DNA of 64,000 nucleotides from NCBI RefSeq assembly GCF_040581485.1, contig NC_090131.1, positions 23,510,532 through 23,574,531 of the forward strand, in the 5' to 3' direction. The position numbers and the translations under genes are program-made. Positions 14,101 through 26,729 of the stretch are shown piece after piece (the stretch's first letter is position 1; every line of letters starts with the position of its first letter). Source of the stretch: Linepithema humile. Lineage: Eukaryota; Arthropoda; Insecta; Hymenoptera; Formicidae. The notes below the pieces were generated by a model, which saw nothing but the letters and a program-made list of their open reading frames with translations, was not told where the DNA came from and searched no databases.

Positions 14101-16181
14101 ATAATTTTAATGAACGAATCACAAATAGTTTATATTTAATTGATATGCATATAGAGATAGACGTGTCATCGTAAACACTTAACATATAATAAAACACAGC
14201 TCACAGCTTGGCAGTTATAGACATGAATAGTTGGCAGTTCTGTCGCAATACTGATCTTACACAAATACATAAATATTTTTCTCAACGTTTAGTTATTCAC
14301 ATTTTCATCATTGAGCATGGAACTAAAACTTCGTCTTCATTCAAATAACATTTGCGTTTTACTAACGGTGCCGCCTTTTGACAGTTGCTCGAGTGCGTGA
14401 ACGACGATCAGGTGACTTACTATGCGAGTGCGAATCGTGACCTACAACCGTCGGAAGGTGATCCTTCGCCCCTTCTGACCCCCGATCCTCTACCTGATCC
14501 CGTTGAGGAAGAACCGCTCCCGTTGCCCCCTCCGACTCCAACCTCCGCACCAACCACTGATATTGTCACGGCGCCACTAACTACAAATGTCCAGGTACTA
14601 GCACCCTTAGCCACGCATTGTCTAGTTCACGTAGACGAAAATGCGAGATTGTCATTATGTTAAATAATGTACCATGCATCCAAATTGATCAACAAAGTTC
14701 AGTTGAAACCTAGTTAAACCTTAATCAAACCTAGTTGAAGATTTAACTTAGTTAAATCTTAGTTAGTTCTTAGAATTGTGCATTGACAGTCTCAGTCTAT
14801 CGTTTGCAACTCAAGACTTTGCATGCAATTCCATGTTATCCCAGTACATCCAAAAGTGTCAAAAGTTAACTAAAAATGTTAAAAAGAACTATACTTATAA
14901 AAGCATCTGTATATTTGGACAATTATTTTGAAACCTTTGCATTGATGATCTCCTAATATCCATAGTAGCCAAAGTCTCGTTATATGTTCCCGTTGCTTGT
15001 GTAACGTCGCAGAAACTACACTCAGTTCGTCTGTTAATCGAAGAAAATGTTCTTGCTCATAGTTTCTATGCAATTTTTTCCAGATGAACGGTGGACAAAC
15101 GCCGCGATGCCTGCGTCGCGCGGATTCGGGAATGCCGCACGATGAACTGACACCGCGCTCGGACTCCTCGAATTCACCACCTTTGGACGCGGTAGGCAGC
15201 GGCGGCGGCGGCGCCGGTTCGGTCACCGGCCACAGCAACACCAGCAGCAACAGCGAGACGTCGAGCGGCGTGCATAGTAACGCCAGCAACGCCAGCAACG
15301 CTAGCCACACCAGCTCCCAAACCGGTCGTCGAGCGACCAGCGTGGACGATCTGACCGGCGAGCCGCGCGAGGAACCGCGCGAGCAGTGGCGCAGCTGCTC
15401 CCTTCAGCGAGGCACGCAACCGCCTACGGCAAATACGACCTTCTCGCCGCCCAACAGCCGCCCCAGCACCAGCCAATCCTTTTCCTCGCCGCAATACGTG
15501 AACCACGTGCCGCCGTTCGCCAACGCTGCCGGCGGCAACGAGATCGGCTCAGGCTGCCCGGCGGTCATCCTCGAGAATCCGAACGAGGCGACGGTCGTAA
15601 TTCGCCGCAAACTCTCGAGAGCGAAGCTCACGGATCCGCTGAACGCAAACGAGGAACCGTTTGGTCGGTCCACCAACATGAGGATGACCTCCTTCACGGA
15701 GAGCAACGACATCCGCATACAGGCTTCCTCGGCGACCCTGCCGCACTATCCCACGCAGCCTATCGTCACGTATCCGCACTGCTCCACGATGCCGCTGCCT
15801 CACGCGTCATCCCACAGCGTGGCCACAGCGAACATGAGCGGCGGCTCGACCGGCAGCTGCGGCTCCGTGCCGAAGCACACGTTCGTGCCACCGCAAGTTC
15901 ACACTACGATGCCGGCGCACACGACGCTGCCGTCGCATCACAACGGTGTCAGGCTGCTACACAACGCCAGCGCTAATCCTAACAATCCGTTCGTCAAGAG
16001 GTTCCCGCCGGTGCAGCTGCACACCCAGCCCTGGGCTCTGCCGGGGCATCACACCTTCCCGCAGATGCCACCGAACAACAACAAGCTCACGGCCACCGCG
16101 CAGATCAGACAGAGCGACCGGGACTCGGCGAACTTCTCCATGGCCAGTAGCGGGGACTCCGACACGTGTTTACCGCACTAA
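8135..16181 (+). CDS. tinc: Tincar-like multi-pass membrane protein, C-terminal eight exons (5' partial)
   Basis: Exons are 8135-8758, 9127-9314, 9841-10034, 11004-11506, 11802-12003, 13311-13443, 14385-14594 and 15084-16181. Every junction has AG/GT and the phases agree, giving 1,049 residues after a split first codon. Exon 1 encodes an extracellular-looking Thr/Ser-rich stretch (many TTT runs, several N-x-S/T). Exons 2-4 carry about four hydrophobic segments, including ALGTIFSLQLVINSAQSLL, a segment after LLDPPVT, and two around YDYTVVYRGSLDGAILACI. Exons 5-8 form a long polar cytoplasmic tail with PHDELTPRSDSSNSPP and Gly/Ser/Asn repeats. The blocks NYAAALGVYSVRYPAVFWSC and VYRGSLDGAILACI match my memory of the insect tincar family, an eight-pass protein first described in Drosophila heart development. 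The remaining membrane segments should be on upstream exons. Identification is from recall, not a search. Confidence 0.78.
12477..13010. repeat. Diverged direct and inverted repeat array inside a tincar intron
   Basis: The intron 12004-13310 holds at least three direct copies of a unit of about 75 bp (starting near 12477, 12832 and 12921). Each has a core like CCAAATGTTATGATGT, then ATAAAAATGAAT, then GTACATTTTAACAT. Between them are copies in the opposite orientation (about 12545-12625 and 12670-12790, with ATTTTATTCATTTTTATGCT). The arrangement looks like nested palindromic MITE insertions or a decayed foldback element. No open frame is present. Confidence 0.6.
14696..14772 (+). repeat. Short degenerate tandem repeat in last tincar intron
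   Basis: The words CTAGTTAAACCTT, CAAACCTAGTTGAAG and TTAGTTAAATCTTAGTTAG follow each other as loose repeats of a TAGTTAAAYCTT unit. The stretch is intronic, and no function can be read from it. Confidence 0.45.
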
Positions 16182-19100
16182 AATGCGCGAGGACTGCTGA
16201 TTTAGGCGTTAAAAGCGTGTGCGCGGCCGAATTATGCTGGTGAACTCCGTACCGCCTTTTAGTGCGTCAGGTGATACTCAGTATTTTCGTGAATGACGTT
16301 TTGTCGTTGGAATCACGATATCAAGCGGGCATCGCAGTTTCCAGATACGATGTATCACTGACGATCGTTATTTCTTTTAAGGGCTTATTCAGGTGAGTGA
16401 GAGCGATAGAAGTGTAGCAGGCAGACAGAGAGCAGCTCTTTGCGCGAACTCGAGACGAGTTGTGAATGAATATTTTATTCCGAAATAAATCTTTAGGCAA
16501 AATTGTAATATGTATTTAGTATGCTGCATTACCAGGTATGAATCGTTAGAGGAAGCTTTCACATATTTTATATCTCGTATACCGAAATTTGAAGAAATAT
16601 CGGATTAAAGTTGAAACGACATATCACACTTCTGCCGTTAAATGCCATTTGTTAAATGTATAAATGTATGGCATTCCTTAATATACGTGCTACCTCTATT
16701 TTTTTACAATTTGATCGGACGCGACACGTCGATCGGATTTTACCTGATTATTTAAATAGATGTGTCTATGATATTAACGTAGTTTATTGCACAAAAGCCG
16801 CATATATATAAAAATGCCACTCGTTTGAATAAACGATGAACGAGCATCAAGGTAAATGGTCGAAAAAGGCACGGAAAGTATAAATGATTATATGGTGAAC
16901 GTAATTAATAATTATAATTAAAAACAATTCCGTTACATACATATCTTATATACGTTGTGATCCCATTTAATCTCTAATCACGCAGCAATAAAATGAAATA
17001 TCTGAAACGGTTAGTGATATAAATAGTGAAACAATAGGTACTCAATCGAGAAATCTTCATCCTGGTTAATGCGAAATACTCCTGAATCATTCAACAATAA
17101 GTAATTATGCATAAGTAACGCACGTATATCGCAGTTTAAAGAGAAGTAAATCAGATTACGATAAGTATAAATAATACTAGATCCTCTGCTCGAGTTTGCG
17201 CAAACGTCTTTCGATGCGCGCTTATAGTTAAAATCATCATTTTCATTTTACTATCTCACGAGGCGGAGGTATTCGACATAAAGGAAAATCAGCGCTTTGC
17301 CATATATGATAACAACAGAGATGATAATCGTCAGCAGGCGGAAGAGTGAGAATAATGTAGTTATCCCATTTTTAGGTATGGAAAAAAAGTTATCGTGTTG
17401 TCCTAAATAAAATACGTGTATAGAGTGAAGTAAGGATAGTCGGTTGTAAGAGAAAATGTGGGAAAAAACTCGGGTCGCTCCTTCATAAGCATTCACGCTT
17501 TTGTATCAATAATTAAGATCTCTTTTCTACCGATAATTGTAAATTTTGTTAAAATGTAATTTGTACATTGCTAATCATTTGTTTATAGTGCGGCTCTGAC
17601 GAGTCACTTACGTGCGATTAAGGCGAAAAGAAGAAAAGCATTCTCTCACGTGCGTGAACTGCACGTTCGAACTATGCGCAATACGTTTTTTCTCTCATTC
17701 GCTTTTGGTCTTGTTTCTTTTTCTTCTTTTATAGTCGCAATGTTTGTTTGTTTGAATGTTCTATAAGTTATATGTTTAAATATTAGAAATTACGTGCGAA
17801 ATAGCACGCGAGCGGTTTTATATGAATTGTATACTGTAAAATGTAATGCGAATTGCAGTCGTGCGATTTTTGGCCTTGATAAGATTTACGGTGTATTGAA
17901 AATTTACTATTACATCAAATCTTCTTGTGGTCTGATAACGGTGTACCATAATCTCCCGCTATGTTATGGTAATCGTGTCGTAAGATTTGCAATGTTATAC
18001 AGTGCCATCGAAGTTAGTAAGCACACGTATATCACAGGCAAGAATGTACCGGATCGGTACAATTTCGACATGTTTCAATTCCGATGCGAAAAGCACCTGA
18101 AATAAATCCTGACCGTTCGTAAGCAATATGGATCAATTTCACGTATTTATAATATCGGAATGCAAATTTAGCGAAATAATGCCGATTCAAATCGCAGGAA
18201 TGGAAATATTCTATGTAATTAGGTATTACTCATAGCCTTCGACTTTATGAGTAAGAGCTAAGATGGCGATTTACCGCGAGGACGATGTGTGCTATTTATT
18301 TATCTATGAATACCGAGCAGAGCATTTGTACAGTCTAATATTCTTTCTTTTGTTAAAAGAATTGTACAAGATGCATGCGAAATTGCGTACATTTTATTTC
18401 TTTTTCTTTTTCATGTGATTTCTGTCTGTTCGATATTATTTAAAATCGTACAACGAGTATTTATTTAATTGCCTGCAAATGTATGCAGAGGAATCGTTAG
18501 GGCGCCGTAAAGAGAAGACAGACAAACGCAGTCTGTCGCAAGTGGTTTAAGGAACAATTACTGCCACTTACTGAAGATCTACAGATCTCTATTACATTTA
18601 CTTGTTTCGTCAACTGCCATGTTATTTCGTCCTTTCGTGAATATAAATAATCACCGTACTCGTTTAACTCGTACCTAGCATTTACTTGTACGTACGCTAT
18701 GGTACGCGTATGCTTAAAAAAAAAAATAAGAAAGAAGCATACGTTCGCTAAGTTGCGTTCTTTCGCGACTATATATCACTTTATGAGACGCGTGATGGCA
18801 GTGGCTGGTCTCGCGAAAATGCATCACATCCTCGAGTCTTTCTCGCAATCTAACGTAATAATATCGCGTGATATTTTCGACGCTCGTACTTTCGACAGTT
18901 CTTCCAGAAAGATCGTATTCGAGTTCAACGCTCGAAATCAGTTTATCCGCCCAGTTTATGTCAATTTTGAATTGTTTGTAACAATATAATCGGATTCGTT
19001 TTTTGTAACAGATGCAAACTCGATTAAGCCAGCGAATTGGCTTTCTGTTAGATTGCGACAGGCTAAGAAGGAACACTAACATAAGTTGAATTTAGACAAA

Positions 19101-22100
19101 CGAAGTTGCTTCAATTAAAATCGAGATGAATAATTCACTCAATACGTAATTAAACGTACGTAATAATGAAAAGTATTATTAAATGAGTCGGTTGATTTGT
19201 ATGTTTATTCAAGTAATGTGCGAGATTCATGTCAATTTACAAAATTTTTCTAAATCGATGTTATTATTGCGCATCAAATATGTTATGATGCATTATCAAA
19301 CTTTGTATAAAACTGTACGTATCATTTTTTTCGAGGCGAATGAAATATTACACTTATTTGATGAACACGAAAAAAAGAAAAAAAATTTTTTTGTAATCAC
19401 CGATTACGAAGACACGAACGCAATTGATGAACCAATTGTGTTAGAATTGTATGACATGTGACATGTTTGCGATTGAAAAAGATTTTTACGCATTCCGTGA
19501 AAGATGACTGTAACAATAAAACGAGAGTGTGAGCGTTCTTGGAACATTGTTCAGGACTCATACTTCTCACGTGACAATGCAATATAAAACCGAATAATCT
19601 GTATTTTTCAATATCTTCCAGTTGTGCTAGAAATGGTAGTAGTGCTCTCAGCCTTATCCGTAGAATACTTCTGTTACAAATTGTTATACAAGCGAAGATA
19701 CTAATAGCTCACGAAAATCGTAGGGAGTTTTACTCTGGAAAATCTGCGCTTTCCATTTACTTAAGGTATTACACGAAGAAATGTGATGAGTAATCCGAGT
19801 GCAAATCAAGTGGGTTGTAATGGTTGATCTTGGTACTATAAAGAATACATACTCCATTTTATTACAGTACATTAGCAGGATTTAGACATTCACATGGGCT
19901 TTTACCGAGAATCACTCACGAGATCTATCGATTCGTAGTGCAGACAAAATTTTGAGTTTCGATTCTTTCAAGAACGTATTGTCTAGTAAAATGTGAAAAG
20001 CACTTATGAAAGCACAAGAGATCGACCAATTGATCACGAGCGGCAAGTCAGACACTTTTATACGATTTATCGAGCGCTTCGTCATTGCCGATCGTACATA
20101 TCATCTCGCAAGGACCATGCATTTCGCGAAGACATTTTCGAGAATACTCAAGCAATAGCGTGAAGCATCGATCAAGGGCTGGACCAGACTTCTTAATGAT
20201 CAATGAGCTCTAATAATGTCCGACGCGGTACGAACATATTTTTTAATGACTATTTTCAATACGGTAGTAGAGGGAAAAAAAGGACGGCAGAATTTTCGTA
20301 GGAAGAGTTTGGGATCTAAATTTCGAAGGATTTATTCTGTCTCTCCTGATCATAGTCCTGTATAGTCTCCAATAGTGCTCTCTACCCTTGATTCTGTTTC
20401 AAAGTAGTTACTTAACGCTAGAATCACGTATTTTTCTCAATGCAAGTGCTTCGGCATGACACTTTCTTCCACAAAATTCACGGGTATGTCCGTTATCAAG
20501 GAATCTTCGTTGCAACGTCGCTTTATCTTTAATTCACTCGTTAAACATTTTCAATTTCAGAATACACGATATTCTTGATGTTAATTCGGAATTGTTATTA
20601 TATTTCACACTTTTTCTTATTTAAATTTAAATGTAGTTTAATTAACATTTATTTCTTACTAAAACTTTTCACTTTTTTATTTTTTGTTATAAAGTATAAA
20701 AGGAAAAATAAGTTTTTTATGGATCAAAGTTATTTAATTTAAAATGTTATAATTGATTCTTTTCGATTTATTTAAAATAGATTTTTTATCGTCTGTATTA
20801 TGTTTATACAAAATTATTTATTTATACATTTTCAGTGCTCTTTTGAGCATCGTAACATCGTAGGAACGATAACAGCTTAACTCCCTCGAGCAGCCTCCAT
20901 AATTTATGAAGCATTCAACGGAGATTCCTGATAGCGCAAGCTCGCGTATCACACAATCGATACACTCTTGATCGCGCCGCCGCAACCGCCACTGATACAA
21001 TTTTTGAGAAATGCACACAACAGCGTAGTAGCACAAAGAAAAATACCTATCTTTTGATAACTGCACCCTGAACGGCGGACGTTGTTGCGGCGTAATCGCG
21101 ATGACCATCATAGAAAATAGTTATCGTCGACGACGGGGCATGCATCGTGACATTCAAGACACAGTATTTTCAGTTCCAATAAAATTAAATTTACAGTGTA
21201 AAATTCAATTCAGAATCTAAACTCAAATCTATCTGTTGCGCCACCCATCCGGAATTAAATAGAAAAATTATTAAATACAATTTTTAATTAGATATTTAAG
21301 TTTTCGAAAATTTTGATATCGCATTTCTGTGTTTAGCGACCAATGTTTTGCAAGTACGCCTGTCCCGTTCTCGATGATTTTGCTTCGTTATACTTGCGTG
21401 CGAATTAAAATCACGTAGTAGTTGACATCGACATATGCGAGAAACATGCGCGGCGACAGATACAAAAAAAAAAGCCTGCCTCTCGCAGAAATATTTTTTT
21501 ACCGTCTAGTGTCAGCGACCGTAATTCGTTTTAGATCCGGCTAGAACCTAGACGTAGTGTGACCGTATAGGCAGTCGAGGAAGGCTCCGCACCGGAGGCG
21601 TTTCTGGAGCAAAGAGCGAGATCTCTATTGCCGTGACACGCAGCCCTGTATTGCTCGTACGTTAACCCGTTCGCGAGAATGTATTTTTAACTGCAATATG
21701 GCAAAAATTGTATCACTAAACTTTCATCTGTATTTCTTCGCATAATATACCGAATTTCGAGTGAAATTACAACAACGTTATAGTAAAAAAATTAGCACTA
21801 CTGAAAATTGCACAAAGAAAAGATAATATAATAACTATTTATAACAATTACACTGTTTGATACTTTTATTTCCACTCAGATCAATTGATCTAATTCCATT
21901 GATTCTTTTATCGCATCATCTGAAATGAAGAACATTTTCCGATAAAGTCAGAATAAAAAGTTCGGTGGAAAATATTCATGAATATCCGAATGAGTGTGAA
22001 ACATTTAAGATCACGGGTTAAGGTAACGAAGTCCATGTAGCAACACCAAGGTCCAAGAGAGAAATTGGCTGAAAATCTTTTTTTTTTTTTGTTATTTAAT

Positions 22101-23418
22101 CATTGATCGTGCGAAACCCTTGGTTCCGCGCCTCATCGAGAGCATTGAAGAAAGAGCCGGTCAGAGCCCTCCAAAGAGTCGCGTCCCAGAAAACGTGTGT
22201 ATAATCACGAGAGAGCGCTTAATCGACGTGTCATTATTATCGACGACTCCTCCGAAGAATATTGTAAATAATTAAGAGCCGCGTCGAGTGAGGAGAGATG
22301 CGAGTGAATGCGTGCATGCGAGAGCGCGAGCGAAACGGACACATATACAGCGAATGTGTACGAATAACTGTATAAAGACTGATTAGATTAGCCTTGGTAT
22401 TTATTCGAATTTAAATGATTAAACGCTATCGCTTTGCGCGCCCTTAATACTCACGGAGCACGATGCCAAAGGTGATTCCCCTTCTATTTTTCTCCATTAA
22501 GCAGATCACAGCGTGCCGATACGTGCTTGTCGTTGATCACGCTCGCGATATTTCCTATTTTCGTTGCTATCAATTCATCATTCATCCCCAGATTGCCCCG
22601 AAGCGTAATCCGGCTTTTCATGCAAGTTTTCCGATTCCCGAGGAATTTGTTGCTGGCCTATATACACAATCCTATTCTAAGAAACATTCTTTTCCCCGCC
22701 TACGATTTTGTTCGCTTCGTATCGCTGTTCAGTGGCGCGTGTGTTTTCGGGTACAGCGGCGAAAATATGGGAGAACGAAAGGCTGATACAGGGATTCGAT
22801 GTGTAACATGTTTCGAATGAATCTGCGTTATTTTTTGTATGTTTCCCTTGATTTTTACGCTTGAAAAACCGATCCGACAAGTTCTGACCATCGTGCTCGA
22901 ATATGTATGAACGCAGCAAAAGCAGAGGGAAGAATGACATGCGCGATTATTAACAGCGACACTATTATCGTCACAACGTATCAATATTATTCAATGCATC
23001 GTATAAACCAGTAAACTAAATGTAAACTTTGTATATTCATTTACTAAGAGAATAAAAATAAATTATTCGACGATGCAGCGTGCTATACTTGATTTCCCAA
23101 CCCTCGATCTTTTAGAAATTAACGGCTTGGAAATAAATAAAATATTCCAATGTTCTAATTTTTTCAATTTTATTTTCACAGACAAATATCAAATATTATT
23201 AATAATAAATCATTGTAAATTTAGTAAGACATATTAAAGACATTATATATTATATCTTATTTATAATACATATATTCACAAATTTTCCATTAGAGCTCGT
23301 GCCCTTTTCAACTCTGAAAAAGAAAAACAGCATGTTAGAAAATATTAATAAATTGTTTAATTATATTTAATTTCCAAAAATTGTAAATTTTTTAATTTTT
23401 TTTTGTAATTAAATAATC
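16182..23418. other. Mostly non-coding interval: tincar 3' UTR and intergenic DNA
   Basis: No exon could be supported. The open frames at 17794-18105, 18699-19082 and 22463-22820 lack homology, splice partners or distinctive composition. A minus-strand frame at 20818-21111 (97 codons, cysteine-containing) is the least unlikely and is treated as a finding. A GC-richer stretch at about 21520-22340 has no open frame and could hold regulatory sequence or an untranslated exon. Confidence 0.5.
16484..16489 (+). terminator. Candidate tincar poly(A) signal
   Basis: AATAAA lies about 300 bases after the tincar stop codon. A second AATAAA at 16828-16833 is equally possible, so the true 3' end is undecided. 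Confidence 0.35.
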
Positions 23419-24787
23419 TTAAAAAAAATGGTTTCTATCTAAAGTCGTAATTAAATTGTCCGTACCCTTTAGTAACACTTGCACATCGTCCTTCGAGATA
23501 TTTATAGTGGAATCTTCTTCATTGCCATCTATTTTCTTTAACTTTAATGCCACAGTAGAAACAGGCGAGGCGCTATCGCAAGATAACACTTCAATGGACG
23601 ACAAACGACTGACTGCAAAGGTAATAAAAATAAATTTTGACGTACATCAAATTATTTATGTAATAAAAGTTTATATAAATTTAATATTTCTTGAACTAAC
23701 TGATTTTTTTAGACCCAAACTTTAAATTAAAAGTTAATTAATGGCAGTTCATTATTGTTTAAATTAAATTTTATAAAAAACGAAGAGCTTGGACTGCTCA
23801 CCTCTGAGTGATTGCGATGAAAGAACAGCCGTGATCTGAGAACAGTGATCTGTATGAATTCTTGCTACAGCCGTGCTGTGCTCTCGTGGCAATCCCAATT
23901 GTTGCAACTCGCTACTCAAGTCAGCGGCAGAAACGCCGTATCGGGCGGAAGATGTAAAGATCAATTCGAGAGCGGCTACCATCGCTTTCCCATCGCTTGC
24001 ATCTGAATAAAACAAATCTCTGTACTTTCCTCGATCTATCAGCTATTTTCGCGCGATTTAACTTCACGATTTTAATAATAATGATATACTGAATTACACT
24101 CACCAAGTTTAGCGTCTTGTGTAATCTTTTTCACTTTTTCCTCCTAAAAGTTGAATGTGGTGCAATTAAAAATGATTATCATATCTCCAAAATAAAAAAT
24201 ATGATTTTTATCTAAGTTTAATAGCCATTTATTTGAAAATTAAACAAAGTCACGATCTATACTCACGTCAAGTTCTCCTTCGGCTAAATATTTAGCTACT
24301 GCTTGGCCTAGCATTTTCATTTTAATTGAGGTCTAAAAAAATATTAAAAATCGACATATGTTACAAATTGTCTTAATATCTTTTTTATAATATGTATAAT
24401 TTTCGAATTCCGATATATTATACATATAATTAGAAACTGTGTAAATATATATATATATCAGATATATTATAAAATCATAAATTATATACCATTCGTGAAA
24501 GCGTATTGATTTCCGCCAACAACCAGTCAGGGCAGTCGCCATCGCCAAGAAATCTGAATCTCTGATATTAGATAGTTGAGTTTGTGAAGTTGTTAAAATT
24601 AATAATACATTTATTAATAATGTATTAATAAATTAATTTATTAATAAACAGAAAAACTTAAGTGAATAATTAATTACAAAACATGTTCAAACTTACAGTT
24701 CACTTTTCATTTTACTAATCTTATTTATTCAAGACATCGTAATTTTGCAAAATAATCGTAACGACTTGGTAAATTAAATCTTACCAT
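23419..24787 (-). CDS. COMMD4: COMM domain-containing protein 4 (COMMD4), complete
   Basis: Six exons on the minus strand: 24787-24785 (ATG only), 24561-24490, 24332-24267, 24143-24104, 24002-23802 and 23612-23419. All have AG/GT borders and consistent phase, giving 191 residues; human COMMD4 is about 199. The N-terminus reads MRFRFLGDGDCPDWLLAEI, and residues 90-99 are SSELQQLGLP. Both are family hallmarks I recognise from vertebrate COMMD4. Residues about 1-115 form the helical N domain and about 125-191 the C-terminal COMM domain, here with short acidic and polar loops. COMMD proteins form the heteromeric Commander complex, which works with the CCC/retriever machinery in endosomal recycling. 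The tryptophan usual at the start of the COMM domain is not seen (IEVLSCD instead). The start is set by the split ATG exon, because no in-frame Met precedes RFRF in exon 2. Confidence 0.88.
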
Positions 24788-25410
24788 CTTGATTAATTTC
24801 CTAATTCGTGTTCACAATTGCTTTATGCCCTTTACCTAAAAATCAGATGGTGCAATCAATTCTTTCGACAATTAAAATTACATTATTATTATAACAATTC
24901 TATAGTTTCATATAAGCAGTAAGGCGTTGTCTTGCAATTATAGCAGAAATTCGCAATATATTTTTCTTATATTTTTAAAATATAATTTTCTATTGTAATA
25001 TAATTGTCTTTTAAATTATTGCAGAATATATTGATTCGTTTTATACATTTCTAGGAAAAATGCTTAACCAATATCACTGTAATTCACTGTCAAGCTTTCA
25101 CTCCTAGTACAACCGCGGAGAGATCTACGTCATTCAATCAAACTACGTATACTTTGGGTTTGCCGTGTACCCTCGGGGGTAGAAATAGTAGGCGGAAACA
25201 GTCGCTCTTGCAATATCTCTCTCTCTCACGCCGATAATATCTTTAACAATAAGTATCATAATGCTACGAGTTGGGGAGCAGACATGGACGTCAAGATGTT
25301 TACACTCGTTGGCGCAGTAGATTGGCCAGCGTCTTGTGAACGAATTCCCCATTCAATCCGCCTAAGCCTTCGACCGCGACGATAGCCCTCGGGAATTTTG
25401 TCCAGCGAGC

Positions 25411-25501
25411 ATAAATAGTCGGTGAAAAATGGGCTGAGTGCCATTCTAGTCGAGGAAGTCGCGCACGCCAGACATCCGTCAACAGGTGAACGCCGCAACA
25501 G
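25411..25501 (+). promoter_or_regulatory. Candidate natalisin promoter (TATA-like box) and 5' UTR exon
   Basis: ATAAATAG at 25411-25418 is followed about 30 bases later by a possible start region and then by AACAG|GTAAGA, a strong splice donor after 25501. The natalisin coding start at 26730 sits just after a splice acceptor (TTTCAG then CAATG), so an upstream untranslated exon is required, and this is the best one I see. The local GC richness is unlike its flanks. A minus-strand open frame also covers this patch, so the reading is tentative. Confidence 0.35.
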
Positions 25502-26726
25502 GTAAGAGCGCCGATAATTAAGTTAGAAACTAAATTCCTCTACGGTTTAGTCCTTGTCAATGAATACTCCGCGATTTTACATTCGAAATTACTATCAAAA
25601 GTATCATATAAAATTAATTGCAACTAACTTGAGGTGACTTTTTAAGATTTTTTAACAAATAAGTTACTTGATGATGGAAAGCCAGTAAGATAATAATCAT
25701 TTTGATTGCTTAAAAACTGAACGATAATTTTAATAGTGTAGATTTTTCTTATTTGATTTTATTATAAATAATGGCTTATGGTACATAAATGATGTAAGAG
25801 ATAATATATAAATTAAGAAGTACGTTTACACCGTTGAAAATCATTATTTTTATCAAGCTACTTGAATTCAATTGATTCATTGCGACTGTGTTGTGGCAGT
25901 TCGTCGCAGTTTATATTCATCGAGAAAAAACCAACAAAATCGGCTTTTAATAATGATCACCAAAGAAATCAAAAGCTCTTTTTTTTCTGGAAAAAAACTA
26001 GAAAAGCCGGCAGGATTTCTTGATAATGGCCTACCGAAAGAACTAAATGCTATTTTTAATCGCGTAAGATCTAACCGCGAGATTTAGAACAAATATTATC
26101 ACGAATTCTACAATACATAATTTTCATGACTAGTACTTATGTCAATTGGAAATTAATTCGAATAATAATAGCAGACAAATATATCAGTTGCAGCTACAGA
26201 GAGTTATCGCATCTAGACATTTCAGAGATTTCTAATCAAAATACTTTTCGCATCTTCCAAATAAAATAACGTTAACCAACATTGATAAGAACAACTTTTA
26301 CAATCAGCGTTCCTTCATTTATTAACTTCAATTATTTTTAATTAAAGTTGTTCTTTTGTTCCGAAATTTTTATATTAAAATTATTCTGAATTCTCCATTA
26401 GCGAAATGCAATCTTGTAACGAAATACTCTGTATATCTTTTTTTGTACGACAGTTAATGGATGGGAAGAAATTAGATTTCTATAATATTGTCAATATTGA
26501 TACTTATAATAGTTATAATAATTCTCCATATCATTTAATTAAACGGTTATAAACAATAAATATCTTTTTATAATTATACAAATAAATCTTTCAACAAAAT
26601 AAAATTACAAAAATAATAATAAAATTGCTATAATCTCTATTAAAAGATGTAACTTTTATATTTCCATTAAATCACGGCAATGAGCGAAAATGTAATTTAT
26701 ATAATCATGAACTATCATTAATTTCA
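25502..26726 (+). other. Probable first intron of the natalisin gene
   Basis: AT-rich stretch between the proposed 5' UTR donor (25502) and the acceptor just before the natalisin start codon. It contains no convincing exon; the short open frame at 25872-26087 has no recognisable content. Confidence 0.35.
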
Positions 26727-26729
26727 GCA

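Noticed and set aside
15174..15976. Several frames opposite or out of frame with the last tincar exon
   Set aside because: Shadows of a GC-rich coding exon whose own frame is splice-consistent and open for 365 codons.
22463..22820. Overlapping plus-strand frames of about 100 codons
   Set aside because: Two frames overlap with similar length and neither shows family sequence; typical chance opening in locally GC-richer DNA.
25256..25530. Minus-strand frames, one reading TDVWRARLPRLEWHSAHF
   Set aside because: It first looked like a kelch-type or small secreted protein, but three frames overlap here, no start or splice partner fits, and the plus-strand donor after 25501 favours a natalisin 5' UTR exon. 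Still undecided.
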